64,000 bases of DNA from Sphingobacterium sp. ML3W (GCF_000747525.1 NZ_CP009278.1:4774001-4838000), one strand, 5' to 3'. Positions 36,814 to 46,461 are shown, counted from the stretch's first letter. Numbers and translations are program-made. Notes: generated by a model from the letters alone, not told the origin.

Positions 36814-36927
36814 CACTTTTTGAGAAAAAAATGGAATTAACTGCTATTTAGCATATATTACGTAAAAAGATAACGTGTAAAAATATTCACATTTGGGGGA
36901 TAATTTAATCGATTAAAATTACAGAAA

Positions 36928-36942
36928 AGTGTGATACACACT
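36928..36942. promoter_or_regulatory. Perfect inverted repeat AGTGTG-ATA-CACACT
   Basis: A 6-bp perfect inverted repeat with a 3-bp centre lies about 510 bp upstream of the first susC of the operon. It could be an operator or part of a leader structure; nothing further supports either. Confidence 0.3.
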
Positions 36943-36958
36943 AAAATTTAAAAAAAAA

Positions 36959-36997
36959 TGCTAAGAATAAATCACGATTTATAGCATAACTTTTTTG
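36959..36997. terminator. Second, imperfect hairpin with U-tracts on both strands
   Basis: ATGCTA...TAAATC pairs with GATTTATAGCAT, with a 4-nt bulge. The flanks are nine A residues on the left (U-tract for minus transcripts) and TTTTTT on the right. It follows the stronger terminator at 37021. Confidence 0.5.
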
Positions 36998-37020
36998 ATA
37001 TCACTCCCTTATCATCAAAA

Positions 37021-37051
37021 AAGCCTTTACTCGATTCTCGAGTAAAGGCTT
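37021..37051 (-). terminator. Terminator of the GH30 locus
   Basis: AAGCCTTTACTCGA (37021-37034) pairs perfectly over 14 bp with TCGAGTAAAGGCTT (37038-37051) and is followed by TTTTGATG on the minus strand. It lies 25 bp past the stop at 37076. Confidence 0.9.
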
Positions 37052-37075
37052 CTATATATTGTCATATTGTTAGGT

Positions 37076-38413
37076 CTATTTTTTTACGACCTTTAAAATT
37101 GCTTTACTATTTCCTTGACTTAAATCTACGGTCAAGATATACGTATCATTTAACGTAAGTGTTTTTCCTACAACAATCCCAAGATTACCATTATCACGGC
37201 CATTTGACCCATTACCTATAAAAAATAAATCACTATCCGTACTGATATTTTCAGCGCCGAACTCACCTCCCCAATCTTTTTGATGAAAAAATTTAAAATT
37301 GATATTATCGGTATGGATTGACTCTCCCGCTTTGACCGTTATTTGATATTTCTGACCTCCGATAGGCAGCATACATAAAGCCTTACCTGGATTCCAACCT
37401 ACCTGATTGTTTGTCACGTTTGGTTTGCCAACTCCATCGCCAATGATCCAAATAGCCCCTGTACCATCATCCTTCAGTTTTGCTAAATTATTGCCATCCA
37501 TTGCTTCTACAATGAAGTATTTTAATTTAAAATCTGCTGTCACCCGATACTTACCATTTATACCATTGAAACTCATCGCTCCATCAGCTTTTTTAGTGAA
37601 GTAATCTGAATCGATCCACCAGTCCGTTAAATCTTCGATCCCATCTATCTCAACAGCTGTCCCATTTTTCAACTCCAATTCTCCTTTGAAGTACTCATCG
37701 TCCACACGACTGAATAAAATTCCATTCATATAGATATTGATAAATGGCGCAGCTGCATACGTAAGGGTATTGAATTGTATACTATAGACTCCAGAAGTTA
37801 AATTTGTAAAAGGTATTTCTGCAGTAGAACCTTCATCTACGCTATTATTAACCCATCCAAAATTTATAACATTACCTTCCGTGCCTACCTTTGGTGTTTG
37901 AATATATGCCTTTACGGCATTTGGAAAGTTTTCTGTCGCAGCATATTCATTTGGACCGATTTTTTCCATACGGTAAGATCTTGATTCTGTCACCAAATCC
38001 AAATAAGGAAAATCAGGTCTACTCAAATCAATCTCAAAAGATTGTTCAGTCACTTTTTGACTGATATTCTGTAGGATAAATTTTAATGTCGCTTTCCCAT
38101 TTGGGATATTTTTATAAAATGGAATGAATATTTTTCCACTATAATCCCCATTATTTTTTGTACGGATGACCGTTTCAGAAACCTGGTCATCTGTATAGAA
38201 CAATTGGACTTTTACAGTAGATAAAGCGATTTCTTGATCTGTAGCGTGAAGCTGAAAGGATAAACTGTCTCCAAAGTGAGCTGATGAAACAGCTGACTTC
38301 ACTTCGAGCTGCGGATGACCGACTTGATAGGAATATTTCTCATCCTTTTTACAAGAATACAATACCGAAATGGCTGCAGCACCAAGGAGAATATTTAAAA
38401 TAAGTCTTTTCAT
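37076..38413 (-). CDS. SusE-like surface glycan-binding lipoprotein (DUF5125/DUF5121 type)
   Basis: From the ATG at 38413 (MKRLILNILLG) the protein has 445 residues. The longer frame from 38527 overlaps the GH30 gene and hides the signal. Lipobox is LYSC followed by KKDEK. The N-terminal half resembles DUF5125 (about 25-175) and the C-terminal half resembles the SusE-like DUF5121 region (WIIGDGVGKPNVT...VGWNPGKA, NFKFFHQKDWGGEFG). The WIIGDG start and KFFHQKDW segments are typical of SusE/F-type starch or glucan-binding modules. It is the last gene of the GH30 locus and should hold the glucan at the cell surface for hydrolysis and import. Confidence 0.83.
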   Translation of the reverse strand: MKRLILNILLGAAAISVLYSCKKDEKYSYQVGHPQLEVKSAVSSAHFGDSLSFQLHATDQEIALSTVKVQLFYTDDQVSETVIRTKNNGDYSGKIFIPFYKNIPNGKATLKFILQNISQKVTEQSFEIDLSRPDFPYLDLVTESRSYRMEKIGPNEYAATENFPNAVKAYIQTPKVGTEGNVINFGWVNNSVDEGSTAEIPFTNLTSGVYSIQFNTLTYAAAPFINIYMNGILFSRVDDEYFKGELELKNGTAVEIDGIEDLTDWWIDSDYFTKKADGAMSFNGINGKYRVTADFKLKYFIVEAMDGNNLAKLKDDGTGAIWIIGDGVGKPNVTNNQVGWNPGKALCMLPIGGQKYQITVKAGESIHTDNINFKFFHQKDWGGEFGAENISTDSDLFFIGNGSNGRDNGNLGIVVGKTLTLNDTYILTVDLSQGNSKAILKVVKK

Positions 38414-38423
38414 AATTCTAGTG

Positions 38424-39920
38424 TTAATTGGCCCATCGATAAGAAACCACAGATTTAGCAGGTACTTCATAGCTAAAGTGATTCTTGGCATCGTTAATCG
38501 TAATATTTCTATTCTCATCAGCATCATTCAGCAGCACGATTGCATAAGAGCCATCCTGATTTTGGAAAGCGGTGTAGACCAATCCCTCTGCGGTATAACC
38601 ACTTGCTCCAATACGTACTGCCCCCGATTTCACTACCGATGAAAGATGACCAACAATGTAGTAATGTGAATTACGTGTGATGGATTTAAAATTAGATGTA
38701 CTGACATCCACAGCACCATAACAAGTCTGGCAGCCTCCATCGCGATTTGGTCCTTTATCTGTATCTAACATTAAGTTCCATACAATAACCGCTTTACTCC
38801 AGTTATTAACCGTCCCAAGCGCTACCTCGCGCATATCTTCCATTAATCTTTTTTCGAGATTACGACCGTCATTCCATTCACCGATGGATGTTTCTGTAAA
38901 AACAAGTTCCTTATCAGGACGTTGACTATGAATATCCAACAATTCGGCTTTATCTCCACCATAATTGTGAAATGCTGCTCCAGTTATAAAAGCTGCTGCG
39001 GCAGCATCATTATAGATTTTTACAGGATAATCATTTTGATCAGCGATGTTATCATAATTGTAATTATGATCAAATGCATAAATCTTTGTGTTTAAATCAG
39101 ATGCTTTCAATTGCGGTCCCAATGCTTGTTTGATAAAAGCTTGTTGCTCTTCCCATGTCATATATAAAGAAGCTGAATTCCCCCTATTTAAGGGTTCATT
39201 TTGAACCGTTATGGAAGAAATATTGATTCCTTCCTTTTTCATTGCCTGTAGCCATTGTACAAAATACCAACCATAATCTTGATAATACTTAGGATTCAAC
39301 TGGCCACTAGTCCATGAGTCAAAAGGTTTTAGATCGGTCAAATTATTTACTTTCATCCATTTAGGTGGTGTCCATGGAGATCCCATGATCTTAATCGATG
39401 GATTGATGGCTAATATTTCTTTTAGCACTGGTAGGATGTACTGCTTTTCTTCCGATTGTAAAGCAAAATTTTCTTTACCTTCCGTATCCCAACAGGTATA
39501 CTCACTTAATGAAAAATCCGAACAACCAATGGCAATTCGTATATAGTTCATACCCATACCATTTTGATCAGAGAAAGTTTCTGTCAAGAATTTTGTACGA
39601 TCTTCTTGTTTCATCTTCATCAGATTATAGCAAGTAGATCCCGTTACCGCAGCACCAAAACCATCCATTGTCTGGAATTTCTGTTTCGGATCTATCGTTA
39701 TGGTATTGGGAGACATGTTAAACTTTGTACTGAAATCCACAAAGCCTTTATTAAAATCCTGAGAACGGGTATTTGTGGTTGTATAAATCGTCACATCCCC
39801 CTTATCTTTTATCGATTCATTTGAAGAAGGAGTATAGCTATCGTGGTTACATGATGTTGTGGTGATTAAACAAGACAACAAGAGTGAATATATCATAGTA
39901 CTGTTATATATAAGTTTCAT
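38424..39920 (-). CDS. GH30 family glucanase, lipoprotein
   Basis: This 498-residue lipoprotein has lipobox TTSC. It carries a GH30 (alpha/beta)8 barrel with a flanking beta domain. The N-terminal strand FQTMDGFGAAVTGS and MNYIRIAIGCSDFS are GH30 features. The acid/base Glu242 lies in TVQNEPLN and the nucleophile Glu343 in VFTETSIGEW. GH30 enzymes of Bacteroidota PULs with this architecture hydrolyse beta-1,6-glucan, which is an inference for this protein. It follows susD by 11 bp and precedes the SusE-like gene by 10 bp. The lipid anchor suggests surface endo-hydrolysis before import. Confidence 0.92.
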   Translation of the reverse strand: MKLIYNSTMIYSLLLSCLITTTSCNHDSYTPSSNESIKDKGDVTIYTTTNTRSQDFNKGFVDFSTKFNMSPNTITIDPKQKFQTMDGFGAAVTGSTCYNLMKMKQEDRTKFLTETFSDQNGMGMNYIRIAIGCSDFSLSEYTCWDTEGKENFALQSEEKQYILPVLKEILAINPSIKIMGSPWTPPKWMKVNNLTDLKPFDSWTSGQLNPKYYQDYGWYFVQWLQAMKKEGINISSITVQNEPLNRGNSASLYMTWEEQQAFIKQALGPQLKASDLNTKIYAFDHNYNYDNIADQNDYPVKIYNDAAAAAFITGAAFHNYGGDKAELLDIHSQRPDKELVFTETSIGEWNDGRNLEKRLMEDMREVALGTVNNWSKAVIVWNLMLDTDKGPNRDGGCQTCYGAVDVSTSNFKSITRNSHYYIVGHLSSVVKSGAVRIGASGYTAEGLVYTAFQNQDGSYAIVLLNDADENRNITINDAKNHFSYEVPAKSVVSYRWAN

Positions 39921-39931
39921 AAAGTTTCAAA

Positions 39932-41458
39932 TTAATATCCTAGATTTTGCACTAAGTTGGGATTCTCGTCAATTTTAGCTTGCGGCACTGGTAATCTATA
40001 AGAATATTGATTAAAAGGGTAAACCTGTGCTTTGCGCCCTTTATCTTTTGCAAATACAGCATTCATAACAGATTCAACTTTATCCAATCGTACTAGATCA
40101 AACCAACGTTGGCCTTCGAAAGCCAGTTCCAACCGACGTTCTTTTAACAAAGCATCCAACATGCGTTCCTTGCTTGCACGAGTGGCATTGTCCAGTGCAG
40201 GAAGTTTTACGCGATTACGTACACGATCGATAATGCTTGCCGCTTCCATTAAATTGGGACTTGCTTGCATAATCAGCGCCTCTGCTTTCAACAATAATAG
40301 ATCGGCATAGCGCAGCTTAACAATACTGCTCATTCCTGAGCGCAGCTTAAACATAAATGGGTAATGAGATGCGGGATAGTAATTACTCCAAGTAGCCACA
40401 TAGTAGACGATGGACTGATCCATTCGGATTTGATCACCTTCATTTTGATACGTTTGTATTAGGTCACGCGAGGGAGTCACCCATTTGGCCCAGGTAAAAC
40501 TATTATCATAATTGGATAGGTCACGACCAAACATCCAAGTGGCCCAATTACCTGATCCTGGCATAAATTGCGCCTCTAAGATTGACTCTTTTGTATTACG
40601 CTGTTCCAGATCTGAATTTGCGGCGTTAAGCGCATATAGGTCCGAATAATTAGTATTAAGATCAAACCCGTCAGCAGCAAGAGCATCAACATACTGGATA
40701 ACTTTAGCATAGTCACGAATCGGTTTTTCAGCATATATTTTCGCTAACATCGCCTTGGCAACTGACTTTGTAAATCTCGTTTTATCGGAGACTGAATTAC
40801 TAGGAGCATCTACCAATGCTTCCAATAAATCCTTTTCGATCTGCAGATATGCTTCCTCCTCTGTATTTTGAAAAGGAAAATACTGTGGATAAACCTCTTC
40901 AATATTTTCTGATGTAATATCACCAGCCTGCGTCGTGATGACAGGAATAGATCCAAAAAGACGAACCATATCAAACATCGCCAAAGCTCGGAATATTTTA
41001 GCTTGTGCCTTATACGACTTGATCTGCGAATCACTGACCGACTTATCCGCCACACTATCAATATTGATGATCAATCGATTGGCTCGAGCGATATCCTCTA
41101 AATATCTAGCCCAATCACGATCTATAACTGAATTTGAGCCCTCAATCGAGTTATTTTCAAAAGGCAATACCTCTGCCCCCGTTGTTCCTGCATAGGCGTT
41201 ATCTGCATGCGACTCGGAGATGAGCAACAAGTCCATATACCAATGTTCTTGTCGATCACGCATTTGTTGATAAATACCCGTTAAGAAGTTATCAACTTCA
41301 CTCTTATTCTTAAAAACAATCTGAGATCCTGTTTCGGTTTTACCTTGCGATTCATCCGAATAACCATCAAGCGGGTCACGATTTAAAGAACATGAAGAGA
41401 CTAATATTCCTATTGACAATAAGAATATGAGTGGATTTCTATATATATTATTCATCAC
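39932..41458 (-). CDS. SusD/RagB-family glycan-binding lipoprotein (GH30 locus)
   Basis: This 508-residue lipoprotein has lipobox LVSSC followed by SLNRDPLDGYSDES. SusD-family segments are FLTGIYQQMRD, IFRALAMFDMVRLFGSIPVI, LLLLKAEALIM, IIDRVRNRVKLP and LKERRLELAFEGQRWFDLVR. It forms the lid of the SusC transporter 7 bp upstream. The substrate is likely the glucan cleaved by the neighbouring GH30 enzyme. Confidence 0.96.
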   Translation of the reverse strand: MMNNIYRNPLIFLLSIGILVSSCSLNRDPLDGYSDESQGKTETGSQIVFKNKSEVDNFLTGIYQQMRDRQEHWYMDLLLISESHADNAYAGTTGAEVLPFENNSIEGSNSVIDRDWARYLEDIARANRLIINIDSVADKSVSDSQIKSYKAQAKIFRALAMFDMVRLFGSIPVITTQAGDITSENIEEVYPQYFPFQNTEEEAYLQIEKDLLEALVDAPSNSVSDKTRFTKSVAKAMLAKIYAEKPIRDYAKVIQYVDALAADGFDLNTNYSDLYALNAANSDLEQRNTKESILEAQFMPGSGNWATWMFGRDLSNYDNSFTWAKWVTPSRDLIQTYQNEGDQIRMDQSIVYYVATWSNYYPASHYPFMFKLRSGMSSIVKLRYADLLLLKAEALIMQASPNLMEAASIIDRVRNRVKLPALDNATRASKERMLDALLKERRLELAFEGQRWFDLVRLDKVESVMNAVFAKDKGRKAQVYPFNQYSYRLPVPQAKIDENPNLVQNLGY

Positions 41459-41465
41459 AATTCAA

Positions 41466-44444
41466 TTAAAATTCTACATTTACCCCAATTACAAACGATC
41501 TACTTTGTGGATAAGTTCCCCAATCTATGCCCTGTATCCGGCCAGAGTTTCCATACTGATTGACCTCAGGATCCATACCCGAATATTTCGTCCATGTCAG
41601 CAGATTACTAGCAGATAAGTATGGTTGTATTTTTTGTATCCCAATACGTTTTAACCTTTCAGGAGCAATAGCATAACCGAGTGAGATATTTTTCAATCTC
41701 AAATAACTACCATCTTCAATAAAATAAGTAGAGTTTTTCATATCAAATCCAGCTTTAGGTACGTCGGTTATCTGACCAGGGACTCTCCAACGATCTAATA
41801 CAACGGAGGTCTGATTGCGACCATCATACATACCTTCAGTTTCCATACGGCTCGCATTAAAGACATCATTTCCATAGGTTCCCTGGATGAAAATACTTAA
41901 ATCGAAATTTTTCCATGAAAAGCTATTGGTCATCCCATAAGTGAATTTGGGATTTGGATCTCCAATGTAGGTACGATCAGATGATGAAATTTTATCATCA
42001 CCATTCAAATCACGATAGATTAGCTCCCCTGTCTCCGGATTGACGCCGTCACTGATATAACCAAAGAATCCACCCAAGGCACGTCCAGGTTCATTTCTAA
42101 CCGCATAATCGTGTACGTTATCATTGGTCATGGCATCGTTATATATTTTTTTCAGCACTAACTTATCAAGGCGATTCTTATTAAATGAAATATTAAAATC
42201 GGTGTTCCACGTGAATTGTCCAATAAGATTTTTTGAACCAAGTGCAATCTCAAGGCCCTTATTTGTCATTTCTCCCTCATTCCGCTTAATTACACTAGCT
42301 GCTGCTGAACCCGCAGGTAAAGAAACCTCCATCAACATATTAGTGGTTTTTTTATAATAATAGTCCAACGTTAATGTCAACCTATTTTGAAAAGTCGCAA
42401 CATCGACCCCTATATTTGATTGCGTTGTAGTTTCCCAAGTTAAATCTCTTGTTCGCAATGTATTAGCTTGAGTAATATTTGGCACAGCGTTTTCCTGTCC
42501 AACTTTAAACCATTCTATTCTTCCGATACCATTAAAGGCTAGATAAGAGTAATCTCCAAGGCCCGATTGGTTACCTGTTTGTCCCCATCCTCCTCTTATT
42601 TTAAGATCATTGACCCAGTCGACATCTTTCATGAAATCTTCAGCGGAAAGCCTCCATGCTGCAGAGATTGAGGGAAAATAACCCCAACGATCATTTGGAT
42701 TTAATTTCGAAGAGCCATCTCCGCGCATATTTGCAGTCAAAAGATATTTACCATCATAATTGTACATAGCACGTGCGAAATAGGACATAATCCCCCAGTT
42801 GGATGCACCAGAGCCTGTACCATTCCAAGCAATCATATTAGCAGCGTTCAACGTTTGTATTAGACCGTTTGCATAATGAGAACCATTGATATAGCTATTG
42901 GAATATTTAGAATCCGTCCAAGAGGAACCTGCCATCGCTTCAAGTGTATGTTTACCAAAACTTTTATTATAAGTAAGTACATTATCCCAAGTCAACACCG
43001 TGTTCATATTTCGATTATCCGACGCTTCTCCATATTGATTTCGTCCCCAAGTCGTTGTCAATGGGTCTAAAAATGTAGTTGCCAGGCCATTTCTTCTATC
43101 CAAGGTAAAAGAAGATTTAAAATTCAGATCGGGCATAAAAGTAATCAAAGCACTACCTGATGCCAATATTCTATTTTCACGATTATTATTATACTTTGTT
43201 CGTGCCAGATTTTCAATAGGACTAGTAATATTACTTATTCCGTAGAAGTTATTATAGTAACGATCAGGAAAGGTACTGTCCCATATTGGCGCATATGTTG
43301 GCGTAGTAATCACTGAAGTCACTACCCCTCCTCTATTGGACCCTAAACCAGCAGTAATGCCGTTATCATTATAATCCGAATAGGTTATATTGGCATTCAC
43401 CTTTAACCATTTTCGAACCTGATTATCAATATTGGCCTTAAAATTATACCGTTTAAAAAACGAGCCTTTTAATGTCCCTTTATCATCTGTGTAGCCTCCC
43501 GATAAATAATACCTTAACTTTTCGGTTCCATCGGAAATGGTTAATTGATAATTTTGTTGGATACCCGTTTTATAGGTCTCCTTAAACCAATCTGTTTGAT
43601 CTGTCAAGCCGACAGGCAAACTTATCATCCCAATTTCATTTTGGAGTTCACGATATTGTTCGGTATTGAGTACATCTATCGTATTGTTTACGAAATTGGA
43701 GGTTAATTGTGCTCCAAATGTAATTTTCCCTTCTCCTACTTTTCCCGTTTTTGTTGTTATCAAGACTACTCCATTAGCAGCTCTAGAACCATAAATTGCA
43801 GCAGAAGATGCATCTTTTAAAATTTGGATATCGGCTACATCATTGGGCGATAAAAATTTAATATTGTCTACTGGTACTCCATCTACGACATACAATGGAT
43901 CATTGCTACCATTAAAAGAGGTTGTTCCTCGCACACGGATATTCATTTCAGCACCGGGAGCACCATTCGGTTGAATGACCGCAACACCTGCAGCTTTACC
44001 TTGAATTGCCTGACCAACATTGACAATAGGTCTTTTTTCTAAATCTTTAGTGGATACCGATGAGATTGCAGTAGTTACATCTTTCCGCTTAACAGTGCCA
44101 TAACCGATCACCACAACATCATCCAATACATTTTCTGAAGCGTCTAAAAGAACCGTTAAGTTATTTTGCACAACCGGTACTTCTTTTCTATCATAACCAA
44201 CATAAGACAGTAACAGTGTACTGCCTGTTGGAACCGATATTTGAAAACGTCCATCCTCCTGAGATGATACGCCATTAGTTGTTCCTTTTTGAACAATTGT
44301 GACTCCTCCAATTGGCTTCTGATCTTGAGCGTTCAGTACGCGCCCATTAACCTGTATTTTCTCTTGAGCGAATGTCGAACCGATCATCGCCAAGAAAAAA
44401 AATATCCAAATAAAAGGAATTGCTTTCTTAGTAAAGAAAATCAT
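41466..44444 (-). CDS. SusC-family TonB-dependent transporter (GH30 locus)
   Basis: This 992-residue outer-membrane receptor has a signal peptide ending in STFAQ and a regulatory-like domain at about 28-105 (IQVNGRVLNAQDQKPIGGVTI). The connector DDVVVIGYG is followed by a plug with VRGTTSFNGSNDPLYVVDGV and ILKDASSAAIYGSRAANG. The barrel ends in VIGVNVEF. It is the first gene of the susC-susD-GH30-susE operon. Upstream lie a -7 element and two 12-bp direct repeats between this gene and the SusR-like regulator. Confidence 0.97.
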   Translation of the reverse strand: MIFFTKKAIPFIWIFFFLAMIGSTFAQEKIQVNGRVLNAQDQKPIGGVTIVQKGTTNGVSSQEDGRFQISVPTGSTLLLSYVGYDRKEVPVVQNNLTVLLDASENVLDDVVVIGYGTVKRKDVTTAISSVSTKDLEKRPIVNVGQAIQGKAAGVAVIQPNGAPGAEMNIRVRGTTSFNGSNDPLYVVDGVPVDNIKFLSPNDVADIQILKDASSAAIYGSRAANGVVLITTKTGKVGEGKITFGAQLTSNFVNNTIDVLNTEQYRELQNEIGMISLPVGLTDQTDWFKETYKTGIQQNYQLTISDGTEKLRYYLSGGYTDDKGTLKGSFFKRYNFKANIDNQVRKWLKVNANITYSDYNDNGITAGLGSNRGGVVTSVITTPTYAPIWDSTFPDRYYNNFYGISNITSPIENLARTKYNNNRENRILASGSALITFMPDLNFKSSFTLDRRNGLATTFLDPLTTTWGRNQYGEASDNRNMNTVLTWDNVLTYNKSFGKHTLEAMAGSSWTDSKYSNSYINGSHYANGLIQTLNAANMIAWNGTGSGASNWGIMSYFARAMYNYDGKYLLTANMRGDGSSKLNPNDRWGYFPSISAAWRLSAEDFMKDVDWVNDLKIRGGWGQTGNQSGLGDYSYLAFNGIGRIEWFKVGQENAVPNITQANTLRTRDLTWETTTQSNIGVDVATFQNRLTLTLDYYYKKTTNMLMEVSLPAGSAAASVIKRNEGEMTNKGLEIALGSKNLIGQFTWNTDFNISFNKNRLDKLVLKKIYNDAMTNDNVHDYAVRNEPGRALGGFFGYISDGVNPETGELIYRDLNGDDKISSSDRTYIGDPNPKFTYGMTNSFSWKNFDLSIFIQGTYGNDVFNASRMETEGMYDGRNQTSVVLDRWRVPGQITDVPKAGFDMKNSTYFIEDGSYLRLKNISLGYAIAPERLKRIGIQKIQPYLSASNLLTWTKYSGMDPEVNQYGNSGRIQGIDWGTYPQSRSFVIGVNVEF

Positions 44445-44526
44445 AAGTATTTATAAAATGGTTTTTATAATTTAGTTTGAGAACTACTCAAAATAGTATA
44501 GGAGTTCCCCCGCTCCCTTACTGAAA

Positions 44527-44534
44527 CAAAGCTA
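44527..44534 (-). promoter_or_regulatory. Candidate -7 element of the GH30-locus operon
   Basis: On the minus strand these bases read TAGCTTTG, matching TAnnTTTG. The susC ATG is 82 bp downstream. No -33 TTG is found at the right spacing, but one copy of the CTAAAAAGTACC repeat lies just upstream, as expected for an activated promoter. Confidence 0.5.
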
Positions 44535-44567
44535 CTGGAAGCCCACATAGAATAAAAGGGGGGAAAA

Positions 44568-44644
44568 CTAAAAAGTACCACAAATTAAACGCAAACAACT
44601 AATTTACAGGTAATTAATGATATATATCAGGTCTAAAAAGTACC
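44568..44644. repeat. Paired 12-bp direct repeat, candidate SusR-like operator
   Basis: CTAAAAAGTACC occurs exactly at 44568-44579 and 44633-44644, 65 bp start to start. Both lie between the SusR-like gene (stop at 44658) and the -7 element of susC. I infer activator binding sites. Confidence 0.6.
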
Positions 44645-44657
44645 GAATCAACAACTA

Positions 44658-46283
44658 TTATCGATCAATAACAGCAATTTGACGCACGCGATCTTCAAAA
44701 TCCTCTCGATTTCCGATGGCTTTATTCCGTACTTTGGTTCGGTAATTATAGACCGTCCGTAGGGAGTACCGCAAGAAACTCGCAATCTTCACACTATCCG
44801 AAATTCCTAATCGAATCAGTGCAAAAATACGAAGTTCGGTATTCAACAGCTCACCTTTTTTGGGTAAAATTTGTTCATCTGGAGTTATCAAATTATTAAA
44901 ATCTGAAACAAAATTTGGGTAAAGGTTTAAAAAAATACGATCAAAATTAACATATAATTGTTGCACTTCACGTTCTACCATCTGGGTCGATTTCAATTGA
45001 TCTCTGATGGCATCCCATTGTTGACTGCTTGCTTTCTTAAGAAGAGCTTTCCGAATTTCTTCCATCTTGTCAATATAATTGGAACAAAGGTCAAAAAATT
45101 GAGCAATGTACTCTTCCTTTATATGATTGGACTCTGCTAATTGTGTATTCTTATCGTTGATATCATCATTCAGCTGCCTTAGATTAGTATTTGTTGCGGA
45201 AAGCTCCTCCCGGATTTTGCGCAACCGTTGTACCTGTCTGAAAATAATAACCAATCCCATGATTAAGATCAGTGATAAGAAACTGATAATTACCAACATC
45301 ATTTGCAATTGTTTATTTTGGGTATTGATCTTTTTTTGATACGCAGCGTTAATAATTGGATAAAAAGAAGTTCCTTCTACAATACGATAACGAACATTAC
45401 ATTCCATAGCGTCATCAATTGCCTTTTCTATAAATTTAAAGGCATGATCAAACGCTCTCAGTTCATAATATGTCAATGCCAGATCTTGCAAGGATGCATT
45501 ATCTCGATTCGCAATCTCAATATCAGCTATTGCTGAAAGTGCAAAATAATACCGTTGATATGTAATATTCTTTTCCTGCTTATAAATTAAACCTATGAAA
45601 TATGCAATGAACGCCCTTTGTTCGGAATTATCCTGATGCTCCATCCACATCGCTTCGAATAAGCCTTTCGCCTTTTTGCGCTGTCCCTGAAACAAGGTCT
45701 TAATTGCAATGGTACTTTTATAAAGTGCAGATTTGGGGTCAAGCACCATCAATAAAGAATCTCGGTAACGCTCACTCGCTTGATAATATGCTGCACGGTT
45801 GTTACTTTGGCCATAGTGGCTGTAGAAAGCACTATAACTATCATAGTACTTTGGCAGTATGGTCTTAGATAGTTTATCGGGATTCAATTGCTTCAATATG
45901 TCTTCAGCTTCAATATAACGACCTATTGTCGAAAAGATCCACGCCATATCCAAGTCAATCGAAACAACTACAGAGTCTGGAGCATGCAATGCCAACTGCT
46001 TACAAAGCATGATATAATGTAGTGCCGAATCTGACTGAAACTTTTTATAACTATTGAATATTTCGTAACTCTTCTCTAGATAAGCACGCTTATCATTTTG
46101 AAGTGTTAATGCCTCCTGCTTTAGCCTCGCGATATCATTTTCTCTTTTCTTAATATAGAGCCCTTGATTTTCCATGACATAATCGAGTTTTTTATATACA
46201 CTCGTACTGTCACTCAAATCTTGAGCAGACACACTTAAAATAAAAAAATAGAATAAAAATAGAATAGGTAAGCGTTTCATCAT
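44658..46283 (-). CDS. SusR-like membrane-spanning transcriptional regulator (DUF6377 type)
   Basis: This 541-residue protein has a signal peptide (residues 1-20), then a periplasmic TPR-like helical region of about 300 residues. One transmembrane helix is at about 327-350. A coiled coil (about 352-395) and a C-terminal DNA-binding domain with a LuxR-like HTH follow (LNTELRIFALIRLGISDS, SLRTVYNYRTKVRNKA). This is the architecture of SusR, which senses oligosaccharide in the periplasm and activates sus genes. It lies 213 bp upstream of susC on the same strand and should control the GH30 locus. A likely target is the CTAAAAAGTACC repeat. DUF6377 is my recollection of the family name. Confidence 0.87.
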   Translation of the reverse strand: MMKRLPILFLFYFFILSVSAQDLSDSTSVYKKLDYVMENQGLYIKKRENDIARLKQEALTLQNDKRAYLEKSYEIFNSYKKFQSDSALHYIMLCKQLALHAPDSVVVSIDLDMAWIFSTIGRYIEAEDILKQLNPDKLSKTILPKYYDSYSAFYSHYGQSNNRAAYYQASERYRDSLLMVLDPKSALYKSTIAIKTLFQGQRKKAKGLFEAMWMEHQDNSEQRAFIAYFIGLIYKQEKNITYQRYYFALSAIADIEIANRDNASLQDLALTYYELRAFDHAFKFIEKAIDDAMECNVRYRIVEGTSFYPIINAAYQKKINTQNKQLQMMLVIISFLSLILIMGLVIIFRQVQRLRKIREELSATNTNLRQLNDDINDKNTQLAESNHIKEEYIAQFFDLCSNYIDKMEEIRKALLKKASSQQWDAIRDQLKSTQMVEREVQQLYVNFDRIFLNLYPNFVSDFNNLITPDEQILPKKGELLNTELRIFALIRLGISDSVKIASFLRYSLRTVYNYRTKVRNKAIGNREDFEDRVRQIAVIDR

Positions 46284-46426
46284 TCTTTAGGGTTTTCCCA
46301 CAGTCCAGGATAAACTTAGATAAATTTACTTAGATACACAATACAATTACGTTGATAAAAATAGTAGGTATCTTTAGTAATTGAGGACAGGGGAAGTAAA
46401 TAGCTGGTACCCTGATAATCTAACAA

Positions 46427-46461
46427 AAGAGCGTGGACAATAACTATTGCCGCACGCTCTT
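46427..46461 (-). terminator. Terminator downstream of the GH92 operon
   Basis: AAGAGCGTG (46427-46435) pairs with CACGCTCTT (46453-46461), followed on the minus strand by TTGTTAG. It is about 140 bp after the GH92 stop. The rest of the 320-bp gap 46284-46603 shows no gene. Confidence 0.65.

Noticed and set aside
37021..37051. Perfect 14-bp inverted repeat as a regulator operator
   Set aside because: Its position 25 bp after a stop codon, 3-nt loop and adjacent T-rich stretch fit a terminator better.
38414..38527. 38-residue N-terminal extension of the SusE-like gene
   Set aside because: It overlaps the GH30 gene and would bury the lipoprotein signal. The ATG at 38413 directly gives a normal lipoprotein start.
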